From the NCBI GenBank assembly GCA_018240695.1, contig JAFEFH010000026.1, forward strand, positions 1 through 33,276: a stretch of DNA of 33,276 nt. The letters are read 5' to 3'. Under the pieces are notes generated by a model that saw only the letters and a list, made by a program, of their open reading frames with translations, had not been told where the DNA came from and did not search any database. This document shows positions 8,456 to 15,210 of this stretch, one piece after another (within the stretch, counting starts at the first letter, position 1; every line of letters starts with the position of its first letter). This DNA is from Pseudomonadota bacterium (GTDB lineage Bacteria > Pseudomonadota > Alphaproteobacteria > Reyranellales > Reyranellaceae). The translations under genes were made by a program, and so were the position numbers.

Positions 8456-9073
8456 TCAGTTTCGGTTGCCGCCCTTCATGATCTGTCCCGCATCGGGACC
8501 GTCATACTTGAACAGCGAATCGGCCAGCGGAACGCCGGTCTTGAGGTCGCTGAGGGCGACATTCACCTGGTTGTTGCGGGCGTCGATGATCGACCAGCCG
8601 CGCAGCTGCAGGGGATTTTCCGACAGCCGGACGATGATCTTGCCCTCCTGCGGCTTGCGGGTCTGCACCATGGTCAGTTGCAGCAGACCGTCGGCGCGGC
8701 GCACGTTCTCGACCGTGATGTCGCCCGAGAGCTTGAACGGCTCCTTCACCAGGAAGGACGCCGCCGTCCAGCCGATCGGCCACTGGCCGAAGTCGCGCGT
8801 CACGGGATCCCACATCGTGACCTGCCAGCCGTCGGCCACGACCTTGAGCTTGGACGGCGGGTCATACTCGAAGCGCATCTTGCCCGGGCGGCTGATCGAA
8901 AGCGTGCCCTGGACGGTCGAACCGTCTGGATTGGTCTGCACAAACCGCGCCTGAAGCGTCCGGATCGAGTTGAAGTACTGCTCGACCTGGCCGACGTCGG
9001 CCTGCTGCGCGGAAGCGCCGGATGCGAAGACGAGGGAGAGAGCGGCCAGAGCCGTCAGGAAAAAAGCGCGCAT
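8456..9073 (-). CDS. lolA: LolA-like outer-membrane lipoprotein carrier protein
   Basis: The gene encodes 205 residues starting MRAFFLTALAALSLVFASGASAQ, a clear Sec signal cut after Ala-x-Ala. The mature part follows the LolA pattern: QYFNSIRTLQARFVQTNPDGSTVQGTL, then RPGKMRFEYDPP and VTMWDP. LolA carries lipoproteins through the periplasm from LolCDE to the outer membrane, so the host is Gram-negative. I chose ATG 9071-9073 because it starts the signal peptide; the frame runs further upstream without homology. It follows the lasso nucleotidyltransferase on the same strand after a 131-base gap and is likely a separate housekeeping unit. Confidence 0.82.
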   Translation of the reverse strand: MRAFFLTALAALSLVFASGASAQQADVGQVEQYFNSIRTLQARFVQTNPDGSTVQGTLSISRPGKMRFEYDPPSKLKVVADGWQVTMWDPVTRDFGQWPIGWTAASFLVKEPFKLSGDITVENVRRADGLLQLTMVQTRKPQEGKIIVRLSENPLQLRGWSIIDARNNQVNVALSDLKTGVPLADSLFKYDGPDAGQIMKGGNRN

Positions 9074-9204
9074 ACCCGCGATATGGCGGGCGATTGGGGC
9101 GGAATTCAAGCGGCGCGAAGGCGCGGAAGCCGGTCTTCTAGCCGAAGGGGACAGAAGCCGGCGTCTCCAGCGCCTCCCAGATCCGCGCGCGCTCCAGGGA
9201 CAGG

Positions 9205-10371
9205 TCAGCGAGCCTGCCCTGTTCCGGCCGCCTTCGCGAGCAGACGCAAGGGCCGCGTCACAAAGTAGACGCCCCAGAGCTTCGGCGGCAGGGGCCAACT
9301 TTCGTAGTCGCCGACAGTACGCGTCAGGCCCTGGCGTACAACGGCGCCCGCCTTGTCCCACCAGCGATCGCAGAGATCGAGATCCTCCAGATAGGGACGC
9401 TTGGGCGCAAAAGTGCGACCGGCACGCATCGTCCCCACGATGGCGGCGGCCAAGCCGCGGACGCGCCCGTTATGTGCAACGTGCGGCTCCAGCACTGGCG
9501 GCATGACAGTCCCGAGCAGTTCGTGGGCGACCGCGCAGCCCAGCAGCACGGCATTGCCGCAGCCGGCCGCGCGTGCCCGCGCGAAGACGGCCTGCCAGTC
9601 GAGATCGGGATGGCGCTCCGACATCATGGCGAAGTCGCGCACCCAGCCGAGCTTCTTCCAGCGCTCCTTGGTGCCATGCCCGGCCAACAGCAGCGCGAGG
9701 TTGGCACCCCCCAATGTCGCGATCGAACGATCGCCCATCTGCACCTGCACGAGATCACGCCAGACGTCCTCGGGCCGCAGCGGAAACGGCGAATGCACAC
9801 CGTTGAAATGCCAATGCAGGTCGACCGAGACACGGATCGCGTCATTCACGAAGGCGTATTGCCGCTGATAAGCGAGAAAAGTGTGGCGCAGTTGCGCATC
9901 ATGCAGCGGCCCGCCGAATCCCAACGCGTTGAGCAGTCGCTCGCCTTCGGCGACATGCTCGGGCGAGACGAGGATGTCGAGGTCGCCATACTCGCGTTGC
10001 GACAGGTCGCCATAGAGCGTCGCGGCCAATGCCGCGCCCTTGAAGGTGACGAGCGGAATCCGGTGCGCGGCGAACAGCGTGTCGACCCGGCGCAGCATGT
10101 CCGTGAGGAAGAGCATACGGGCGAGATGGAGACGCTGGAAGCCGTCGCACTCGGCACGGATAGCGACGGGCACGCTCTCCCATCCGAGCTGGCCGAATGC
10201 CTTGAGGAGCTGCGGCCGCACAGAGTATTGCTCGGCCAGGCGCATCAGGGCATCGAGGTCGAGGCCGGCGCGCAACAAAGAGGCGGCCGCGATCCAGTCC
10301 GGACGCGGCCGAACGATCAGGCAAAGAAATTCGACTTCGGGAAGGATGCTGCTGGAGGTGACGGCCGGCAC
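9205..10371 (-). CDS. Lasso-cluster nucleotidyltransferase (PF14907-like)
   Basis: This 388-residue protein matches the uncharacterised nucleotidyltransferase family often found in RiPP clusters. Visible are TFKGAALAATLYGD (109-122), the metal-binding GDLDILV (129-135), and the later HGTKERWKKLGWVRDF block typical of the family. It starts at GTG 10369-10371 with AAGGAGG four bases upstream and lies 25 bases after the lasso precursor, so it is the last gene of the operon. In characterised kinase-bearing lasso clusters such an enzyme acts on the phosphorylated peptide; the reaction here is inferred. The possible acceptor would be the precursor or the mature lasso peptide. Confidence 0.85.
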   Translation of the reverse strand: MPAVTSSSILPEVEFLCLIVRPRPDWIAAASLLRAGLDLDALMRLAEQYSVRPQLLKAFGQLGWESVPVAIRAECDGFQRLHLARMLFLTDMLRRVDTLFAAHRIPLVTFKGAALAATLYGDLSQREYGDLDILVSPEHVAEGERLLNALGFGGPLHDAQLRHTFLAYQRQYAFVNDAIRVSVDLHWHFNGVHSPFPLRPEDVWRDLVQVQMGDRSIATLGGANLALLLAGHGTKERWKKLGWVRDFAMMSERHPDLDWQAVFARARAAGCGNAVLLGCAVAHELLGTVMPPVLEPHVAHNGRVRGLAAAIVGTMRAGRTFAPKRPYLEDLDLCDRWWDKAGAVVRQGLTRTVGDYESWPLPPKLWGVYFVTRPLRLLAKAAGTGQAR

Positions 10372-10396
10372 CGTTCCTCCTTCCGACGCGCGAGGC

Positions 10397-10567
10397 TCAG
10401 TCGGTGCCGTAGGAGCGACGGCTGTCCGAGCGGCGGCTGTGGCGGTTGGTCTGCGTCACGTCGCGAAAGTTTCCCCAGTGCACGACCACGGGCGCCACAT
10501 AGGGCTTCTTCACCGGAGCGTCGGCGGCGGAAGCGATGGCGTTGGGGTCGGTGGCGCGGTCAGCCAT
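10397..10567 (-). CDS. Lasso peptide precursor (A), 56 residues
   Basis: The frame from ATG 10565-10567 to TGA 10397-10399 encodes a leader (residues 1-39) and a predicted core (40-56). The leader contains YVAPVVVHWGNFRDVT (23-38), an exact fit to the lasso leader pattern Y-x2-P-x-[LV]-x3-G-x5-T; Tyr23 and Pro26 would bind the B1 protein and Thr38 is the conserved -2 residue. Cleavage after Gln39 leaves TNRHSRRSDSRRSYGTD. Asp48 is core residue 9, so Thr1 to Asp9 can close a nine-residue macrolactam with an eight-residue tail. The core has five Arg and no Gly, Ala or Cys at position 1. It lies between the B1 and nucleotidyltransferase genes, 46 and 25 bases away. The cleavage site is inferred, not shown. 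Confidence 0.88.
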   Translation of the reverse strand: MADRATDPNAIASAADAPVKKPYVAPVVVHWGNFRDVTQTNRHSRRSDSRRSYGTD

Positions 10568-10613
10568 GGGAGTTCCAAGTCATTAATAGTGAGGCTAAAT
10601 TCTATCACACGAG
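10568..10613 (-). promoter_or_regulatory. AT-rich leader region ahead of the lasso precursor gene
   Basis: The 46 bases between the B1 stop and the precursor ATG are strikingly AT-rich for this window. On the minus strand they include TAGAATTTAGCCTCACTATTAATGAC, where TATTAAT could be a -10 element, and a weak GGA before the ATG. An internal promoter that raises precursor expression would make sense, but no convincing -35 is seen. Confidence 0.3.
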
Positions 10614-10916
10614 CTAGGGATGTAAACGTTCGCCGCGCGGCGCAACCACCTCGATCAGGCCGATCTCGTGCAGGCTCGTGAGAAATTTCATCAAGTCCGT
10701 CCGGCACACCTCCGGTTCGACGTCAAAATGCGCCAAAACCGTGGAGCAAAGTTCATCGACCGACCGCGGTTTTTGCAGTGCCTCCCAGACATGGGCCCCG
10801 ACATCCTGCAATCCGAAATAAAGTCCTTTCTCGAGATCGAGGATGGCGACTTCGCCGTCGAGATTGGCGGCGACCTGGCGGTCGGACCGCTTCACGATTG
10901 TGGTCGGGTCGAACAT
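10614..10916 (-). CDS. Lasso peptide biosynthesis B1 (PqqD-like leader-binding protein)
   Basis: This 100-residue protein has the RiPP recognition element fold shared with PqqD: an N-terminal beta segment (QVAANLDGEVAILDLEKGLYFGLQDVGAHVWEAL, about 14-47) and a winged-helix C-terminal part (SVDELCSTVLAHFDVEP, then DLMKFLTSLHEIGLIEVV). In lasso systems B1 binds the YxxP region of the leader and presents the precursor to the B2 protease. It begins at ATG 10914-10916, 12 bases after the cyclase stop, and is followed by the precursor gene. The split B1/B2 arrangement is usual outside the microcin J25 type. Confidence 0.92.
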   Translation of the reverse strand: MFDPTTIVKRSDRQVAANLDGEVAILDLEKGLYFGLQDVGAHVWEALQKPRSVDELCSTVLAHFDVEPEVCRTDLMKFLTSLHEIGLIEVVAPRGERLHP

Positions 10917-10928
10917 GGTGCCGCACCG

Positions 10929-12593
10929 TTACTCTCGCGCGAGCCAATAGTCGAGCGCATGCACGGCGATGAGCTGCTTGTGCGACAGTGCCTGCGTGCC
11001 ACCATCCGGCGACAGGGCACGCGCGTCGACATAGGCCGCGAGTCGCCCGTCGCCCGAAAGCGGCGGCAGCGGATGATCGCTCAACGCGGCCAGCAGGGGC
11101 TGCACGGCCAACGGCGTCTTGGCGCGCGTCAGGATCTCGTCTGGCAGGCGCCCGCGCATCGCCACCCGCAACAGGTGCTTGAACCAGCCCCACGGCACGG
11201 GCGGCAGCGCGATCATGAACTCCAGCACCCGGAGGTCGAGGAATGGATGTCGCCATTCGAACAGACCGCCTCCGGTGCCCTCGCGCAGCTTGTCGAACAG
11301 CGACGGCCAGATCGGATCCTGGAAGGAGCCGACCGCCGTCGGATGCCAGGGATGGAGATCCCGCGCGTAGACGCCGAGATCACCGATACGCTCGGCGAGA
11401 TGCAGGCGGCGGGCGAAACCAGGCTCGATCCAGTTCGGCAGCGCCCAAGGCGTACGCGCTTCGCCTGCGTCCCGCCGCCGCAGCGCGCGCCCGAGCGTGG
11501 CGCCCCAGCCGCTCATGCCTTTGACGCGCGCATAGTCGAGCGCGGCGCGGCCAAACCCGCCCCAGTCCCTCCGCGCGCGCAACCAGGCGAAGTACGGATC
11601 TCGGTCGAAGTGAAGCGCGTTGTCCGGCCCTTCCCCGTAGAACCAGACGGAGGATTCGGCAGCCATACCGCGCGCCAGCACATCGTCATGGTGACGCAAC
11701 ACGATCGACAGCAACGGCTCGCCGGTATCGAGCCCCCGTTCGCGCCACCGCGGGTCGTAGGTGAGATCGTCGACCGCGGTGAGGCGCAACCGAATGCCGA
11801 GGCGCTCCGCGGCAAGCGTAGCAAAACGGCCCTCGTCGTCCGTCATCAGCCGTTCATACTGGTAGCACTCGCCCACCACGCGTGCAGGATCACCCGTCAC
11901 GGCGACCGCGCAGGCCGCCAGCGTCGTCGAATCGAGCCCGCCGCTCATCGAGATGCCGACCGGCCCGGACGACGGCAAGCGATCGCCGATCGCGCGCTGC
12001 ACCAGCTCGACGAAACGTTCGGGCACCTGACGAGCATGCAGATCGACCGGATCGCCGATCTCGAGCCGCCAATAGCGGCGCACGGTCTCTCCGCCGGCAT
12101 CGACTTTCAGCAGATGCGCCGGCGGCACGCGCGCCACGTCGCGGCGCACCGTACGCGCGAAGTCGAGGCTGAGACCGGCGGCGAGAAAATCGCCGATCCA
12201 GACCTCGTCGAGCGCACGCGAGACCTCGGCGTGTCCCATGATCCAGTCGAGCGAATCGCTCACCAGCACCGCACCGCCCGCGCGCGCATGGAACAGCGGC
12301 TTGATGCCCAGCCGGTCGCGCGCGGCGACAAGGCAGCCCTGCTTGTCGTCCCACAGGGCAAAGCAGAAATCGCCGGCGAGCTGCTCGACGCAGCGCTCGC
12401 CCCAAAGGACGTAGGCGTGCAGGCAAAGCGCCTTGTCGGAGAGATCCCGAGCGCCCGCCGGCAGACGCGCCAGCAACTCTCCGCGCGCATCGAGACGCAC
12501 GTCGCCAACGATGGCGAGGGGTCCAAGACGTTCGACCGCGCCCGTCACCTCGACAGACGGCGGCACGCCGGCGCGGAAGCGGATGCCGAACAC
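10929..12593 (-). CDS. Lasso peptide macrolactam synthetase (C), asparagine-synthetase-like
   Basis: This 554-residue enzyme would adenylate the core Asp side chain and join it to the N-terminal amine. The N-terminal half keeps the class-II glutaminase-like fold (LAGDFCFALWDDKQGCLVA and ARDRLGIKPLFH, 72-102), but begins MFGI instead of MCGI, so the glutaminase Cys2 is absent, as expected for lasso cyclases. The PP-loop ISMSGGLDSTTLA (214-226) binds ATP, and YGEGPDNALHFDRD further on is a typical cyclase block. It starts at GTG 12591-12593, four bases after the B2 stop. With B1, B2 and the precursor this defines the pathway, and the length is normal for the family. Confidence 0.93.
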   Translation of the reverse strand: MFGIRFRAGVPPSVEVTGAVERLGPLAIVGDVRLDARGELLARLPAGARDLSDKALCLHAYVLWGERCVEQLAGDFCFALWDDKQGCLVAARDRLGIKPLFHARAGGAVLVSDSLDWIMGHAEVSRALDEVWIGDFLAAGLSLDFARTVRRDVARVPPAHLLKVDAGGETVRRYWRLEIGDPVDLHARQVPERFVELVQRAIGDRLPSSGPVGISMSGGLDSTTLAACAVAVTGDPARVVGECYQYERLMTDDEGRFATLAAERLGIRLRLTAVDDLTYDPRWRERGLDTGEPLLSIVLRHHDDVLARGMAAESSVWFYGEGPDNALHFDRDPYFAWLRARRDWGGFGRAALDYARVKGMSGWGATLGRALRRRDAGEARTPWALPNWIEPGFARRLHLAERIGDLGVYARDLHPWHPTAVGSFQDPIWPSLFDKLREGTGGGLFEWRHPFLDLRVLEFMIALPPVPWGWFKHLLRVAMRGRLPDEILTRAKTPLAVQPLLAALSDHPLPPLSGDGRLAAYVDARALSPDGGTQALSHKQLIAVHALDYWLARE

Positions 12594-12597
12594 GGCC

Positions 12598-13011
12598 TCA
12601 GCCAGGCGGGGGCGAGCCCGCTCTCCACGCCAGCAGCGGCGAATAGGTCTCGCCGTCGGTCTCGCCGATCAGGATCTTGCCTTCGCCCACCAGCCACGCA
12701 TGAGCGGAGAAGCGCTCGCCCTGCTTGGCGACGCCGACATGGAGTTCCGTGACATGTCCGCGGCGCGACAACAGCCGCTGCAAGGCGAGGGCCGAGACCA
12801 GGCAACTGCCGCCGGGCACGCGGCGCGCCGCGGCCTGCACCGCCCAGACGACGGGCGGAAGCGGTTCCAGGCCGGCGCCAAGGCGGCCGGCCCAGGCACG
12901 CAGCCGTTCGACCGGCACGAGATGCAGCGCGAGCCGCACGCAGAGCAGCGTGAACGCCGCCTCCACCAACAAATGCCGGCGCTCACCCGACAAAGCCAGG
13001 AAGCGCCTCAT
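12598..13011 (-). CDS. Lasso peptide biosynthesis B2 (transglutaminase-like leader peptidase)
   Basis: This 137-residue cysteine protease removes the leader after the -2 Thr. The catalytic Cys is Cys70 in VPGGSCLVSALALQRLL and the His is His104 in FSAHAWLVGEGKILIGE, the standard B2 spacing. A hydrophobic N-terminal half (VEAAFTLLCVRLALHLV) is usual and may associate with the membrane or with the cyclase. Its ATG overlaps the kinase stop as ATGA, and its own stop lies four bases from the cyclase GTG, so translation is coupled. The family is Transglut_core3 (lasso B2). Confidence 0.92.
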   Translation of the reverse strand: MRRFLALSGERRHLLVEAAFTLLCVRLALHLVPVERLRAWAGRLGAGLEPLPPVVWAVQAAARRVPGGSCLVSALALQRLLSRRGHVTELHVGVAKQGERFSAHAWLVGEGKILIGETDGETYSPLLAWRAGSPPPG

Positions 13012-13991
13012 GACGGTTCCTTGCCGGCGGCCGTGTCCCGCACCAGCGCAACGAGGCGATCCATCACCGCGAAGTCGCGGGTGTAGCGCAGCTCGATCAC
13101 CGGCACCGCCGCCGCCACGCGCCCGGCGAACGCCATCTGCCGCGCCAGCCGGTCGATCTCCTGGTAGCGGCTGCTCATGCCGCAGGAGATCAGCACCTTT
13201 GCCAGCTCCATGCCGGCGAGACGCCGAACGGTCACGATGCCCTTGGGCGGCAGTGGCGGTGTTTCGTTGCCGATCCAGACCAGCGCGGCAAGCGGCACGC
13301 CCTCGCGCCGGGTGCGATCCGAAGCGCTGCTCCGTGGTTCAATCATCACTTTGCCGTTCAGCGCGTTGAAGTGGCCGCGCGCGGCCGCCTGCGGCAGAAA
13401 GCGTCGCGCCGCCCCGTCGAAGAGCTTCAACCGATAGGCACCCGGCTGGGCGATCGGCACACCGTCGGTGAAGACGAGGCGCAGCATGTCGTCGGTGACC
13501 AACTCGGCGCCGGTCGCGATCAGCGCCGCCGCCAGAGTCGACTTGCCCGCCCCACTCGAGCCCAGCAGGCCGACCGCGCGGCCGCCGATCTCGATCACGG
13601 TCGAATGCAGGACTTCCTCGCCCTGCAAGGTGAGCGAAGCGCTCAACGCGAAATTGAGCAGATGCGCCTCGAAGGAGCGCTGATCGACGTCCCCGATGCG
13701 CGCGCATGCCACTTCGCGCCCGTCCGGCGACACCGCCGCTTCGAACACGCCGTCGACCCGCATATAGACGCCACCGCCGGGCATGACGGCGTACTTGACC
13801 CATTCCTCGGGATCGAACACGAGCCCCTGGCTTTTGGCCCGCAGGGCCTCCGGCGCGGCTGACACGATGCGCAAGGCCGCGCGCTGCTCGCCGGCGGCTT
13901 CCTCGACGGAGGCGAAGCTGAGCTCGCTTTCGACGACAAGGCCGTAGACGCCGTACCGATGACGCGTCGCGGGGAGCCTCGAATCGGGCAT
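13008..13991 (-). CDS. Lasso-cluster HPr-kinase/phosphorylase-like kinase
   Basis: This 327-residue protein resembles the HPr kinase-like tailoring enzymes of lasso clusters (PadeK type), which phosphorylate the peptide. Visible are LHSTVIEIGGRAVGLLGSSGAGKST, with the Walker A at 144-152, and AELVTDDMLRL (162-172) with the catalytic acidic pair; residues 1-120 form the N-terminal domain specific to this group. It starts at ATG 13989-13991; the frame is open to 14408 but that part lies over the GT2 gene. Its start codon shares the bases CATG with the divergent GT2 start. It is the first gene of the operon, an ATGA overlap ahead of B2. Its substrate residue in this core is not obvious. Confidence 0.87.
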   Translation of the reverse strand: MPDSRLPATRHRYGVYGLVVESELSFASVEEAAGEQRAALRIVSAAPEALRAKSQGLVFDPEEWVKYAVMPGGGVYMRVDGVFEAAVSPDGREVACARIGDVDQRSFEAHLLNFALSASLTLQGEEVLHSTVIEIGGRAVGLLGSSGAGKSTLAAALIATGAELVTDDMLRLVFTDGVPIAQPGAYRLKLFDGAARRFLPQAAARGHFNALNGKVMIEPRSSASDRTRREGVPLAALVWIGNETPPLPPKGIVTVRRLAGMELAKVLISCGMSSRYQEIDRLARQMAFAGRVAAAVPVIELRYTRDFAVMDRLVALVRDTAAGKEPS

Positions 13992-15210
13992 GAGCCAAAA
14001 TAACAGGAGCAACCGGCCGGATCGAGTGGCTGGCTTCGGTCCCGGTCCTTCTCTACTTTCACGATTCGTGCGCCTCATCGATCTCGACGTGGAACTTGCC
14101 GATCCGGACGGAACGCTCGCGATCGACCGGCCGGGCTGGCGCGCGACCCTGTGGTGGCGCGAACGGCCGATCGGCCACGTCGAGGGAGCCACGCCACCGG
14201 ACGGACTGATCGAGATCCGAGACTTGTTGGCCCACACTGACAGCGCCGCCTTGGCCGAGGCCCGGCAGCGTGCCGCCGAAACACCGCCGGCGCCGGTCTC
14301 GCTCAGCGTCGTCGTCTGCACGCGCGACCGGCCGACCGAACTGGCGCGCTGCCTCGACTCGCTCCGCCGGCAGACGCGACCCGCGGACGAGATCGTCGTC
14401 GTCGACAACGGCTCGGCCGACGCGCGGACGCGCGAGGCTGCCGAAGCGCACGGCGCGCGCTATGTGCGCGAAGACAGAGTCGGCCTCGACATCGCGCGCA
14501 ACCGCGGCGCGCGCACGGCGACCGGTGCCATCGTTGCCTACACCGACGACGACGTGATCGCCGACATGCGCTGGCTCGAGCGGCTGGTGGCGGCCTTCGA
14601 CTCTCCGGCGATCGCGGTCGTCACGGGCCTCGTGCTCCCGGCCGAACTCGACACCGAGGCGCAGGCGCATTTCGAGACCTATTGGGGTTTCGGCCGCGGC
14701 TACCGCCGCATCGACTTCGGCACCGACTTCTTCGCGCAGGACAGTCTCACCGGCGCGCCGGTCTGGCAGATCGGCACCGGCGCCAACATGGCGTTCCGGC
14801 GCGAGGTCTTCCAAACCGTCGGCCTGTTCGACGAGCGCCTGTGCCATGGCGCCGCCGGCTGCTCGGGCGACACGGAATTCTGGCACCGCGTGCTGCGCGG
14901 CGGCGGCACCTGCCGCTACGAGCCGGGCGCGGTTGTCCGCCACTTCCATCGCCGCGACATGGCCGCCCTGTCACGCCAGATCCACTCCTACATGCGCGGC
15001 CATGCAGCGGCGCTGCTGATCCAGTACGAGCGTAGCGGCAATCGCGGCAATCTTCGGCGCGCACTCGCCCACATGCCGTTGCTCTATGCGCGCCGGCTCG
15101 CAGGCCATCTCCGGCATCGCGGCGCACGTCATGATCGCTTCCTGTGGCAGGAGATCGGCGGCTACGTCTCCGGTCTCCTCTACTATCTGCGCGCGCCCCG
15201 GCCGCGATGA
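13990..15210 (+). CDS. Family 2 glycosyltransferase
   Basis: This 406-residue GT-A enzyme has its catalytic domain from about residue 103: LSVVVCTRDRPTELARCLDSL, then IVVVDNGSADA (135-145) for the nucleotide sugar and TDDDV (185-189) for the metal, then TGANMAFRREVF and GDTEFWHRVLRGG, the usual acceptor-side blocks. An N-terminal domain of about 75 residues beginning VRLIDLDVELADPDG precedes it. The start is uncertain: ATG 13990 shares CATG with the divergent kinase start, while GTG 14068 begins the part that looks conserved. It overlaps the next gene by ATGA. The sugar and acceptor are unknown. Confidence 0.88.
   Translation: MSQNNRSNRPDRVAGFGPGPSLLSRFVRLIDLDVELADPDGTLAIDRPGWRATLWWRERPIGHVEGATPPDGLIEIRDLLAHTDSAALAEARQRAAETPPAPVSLSVVVCTRDRPTELARCLDSLRRQTRPADEIVVVDNGSADARTREAAEAHGARYVREDRVGLDIARNRGARTATGAIVAYTDDDVIADMRWLERLVAAFDSPAIAVVTGLVLPAELDTEAQAHFETYWGFGRGYRRIDFGTDFFAQDSLTGAPVWQIGTGANMAFRREVFQTVGLFDERLCHGAAGCSGDTEFWHRVLRGGGTCRYEPGAVVRHFHRRDMAALSRQIHSYMRGHAAALLIQYERSGNRGNLRRALAHMPLLYARRLAGHLRHRGARHDRFLWQEIGGYVSGLLYYLRAPRPR

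Noticed and set aside
13992..14408. N-terminal extension of the lasso kinase frame
   Set aside because: It overlaps the GT2 coding region and has Ser/Arg-rich shadow composition; kinase homology begins at the ATG at 13991.
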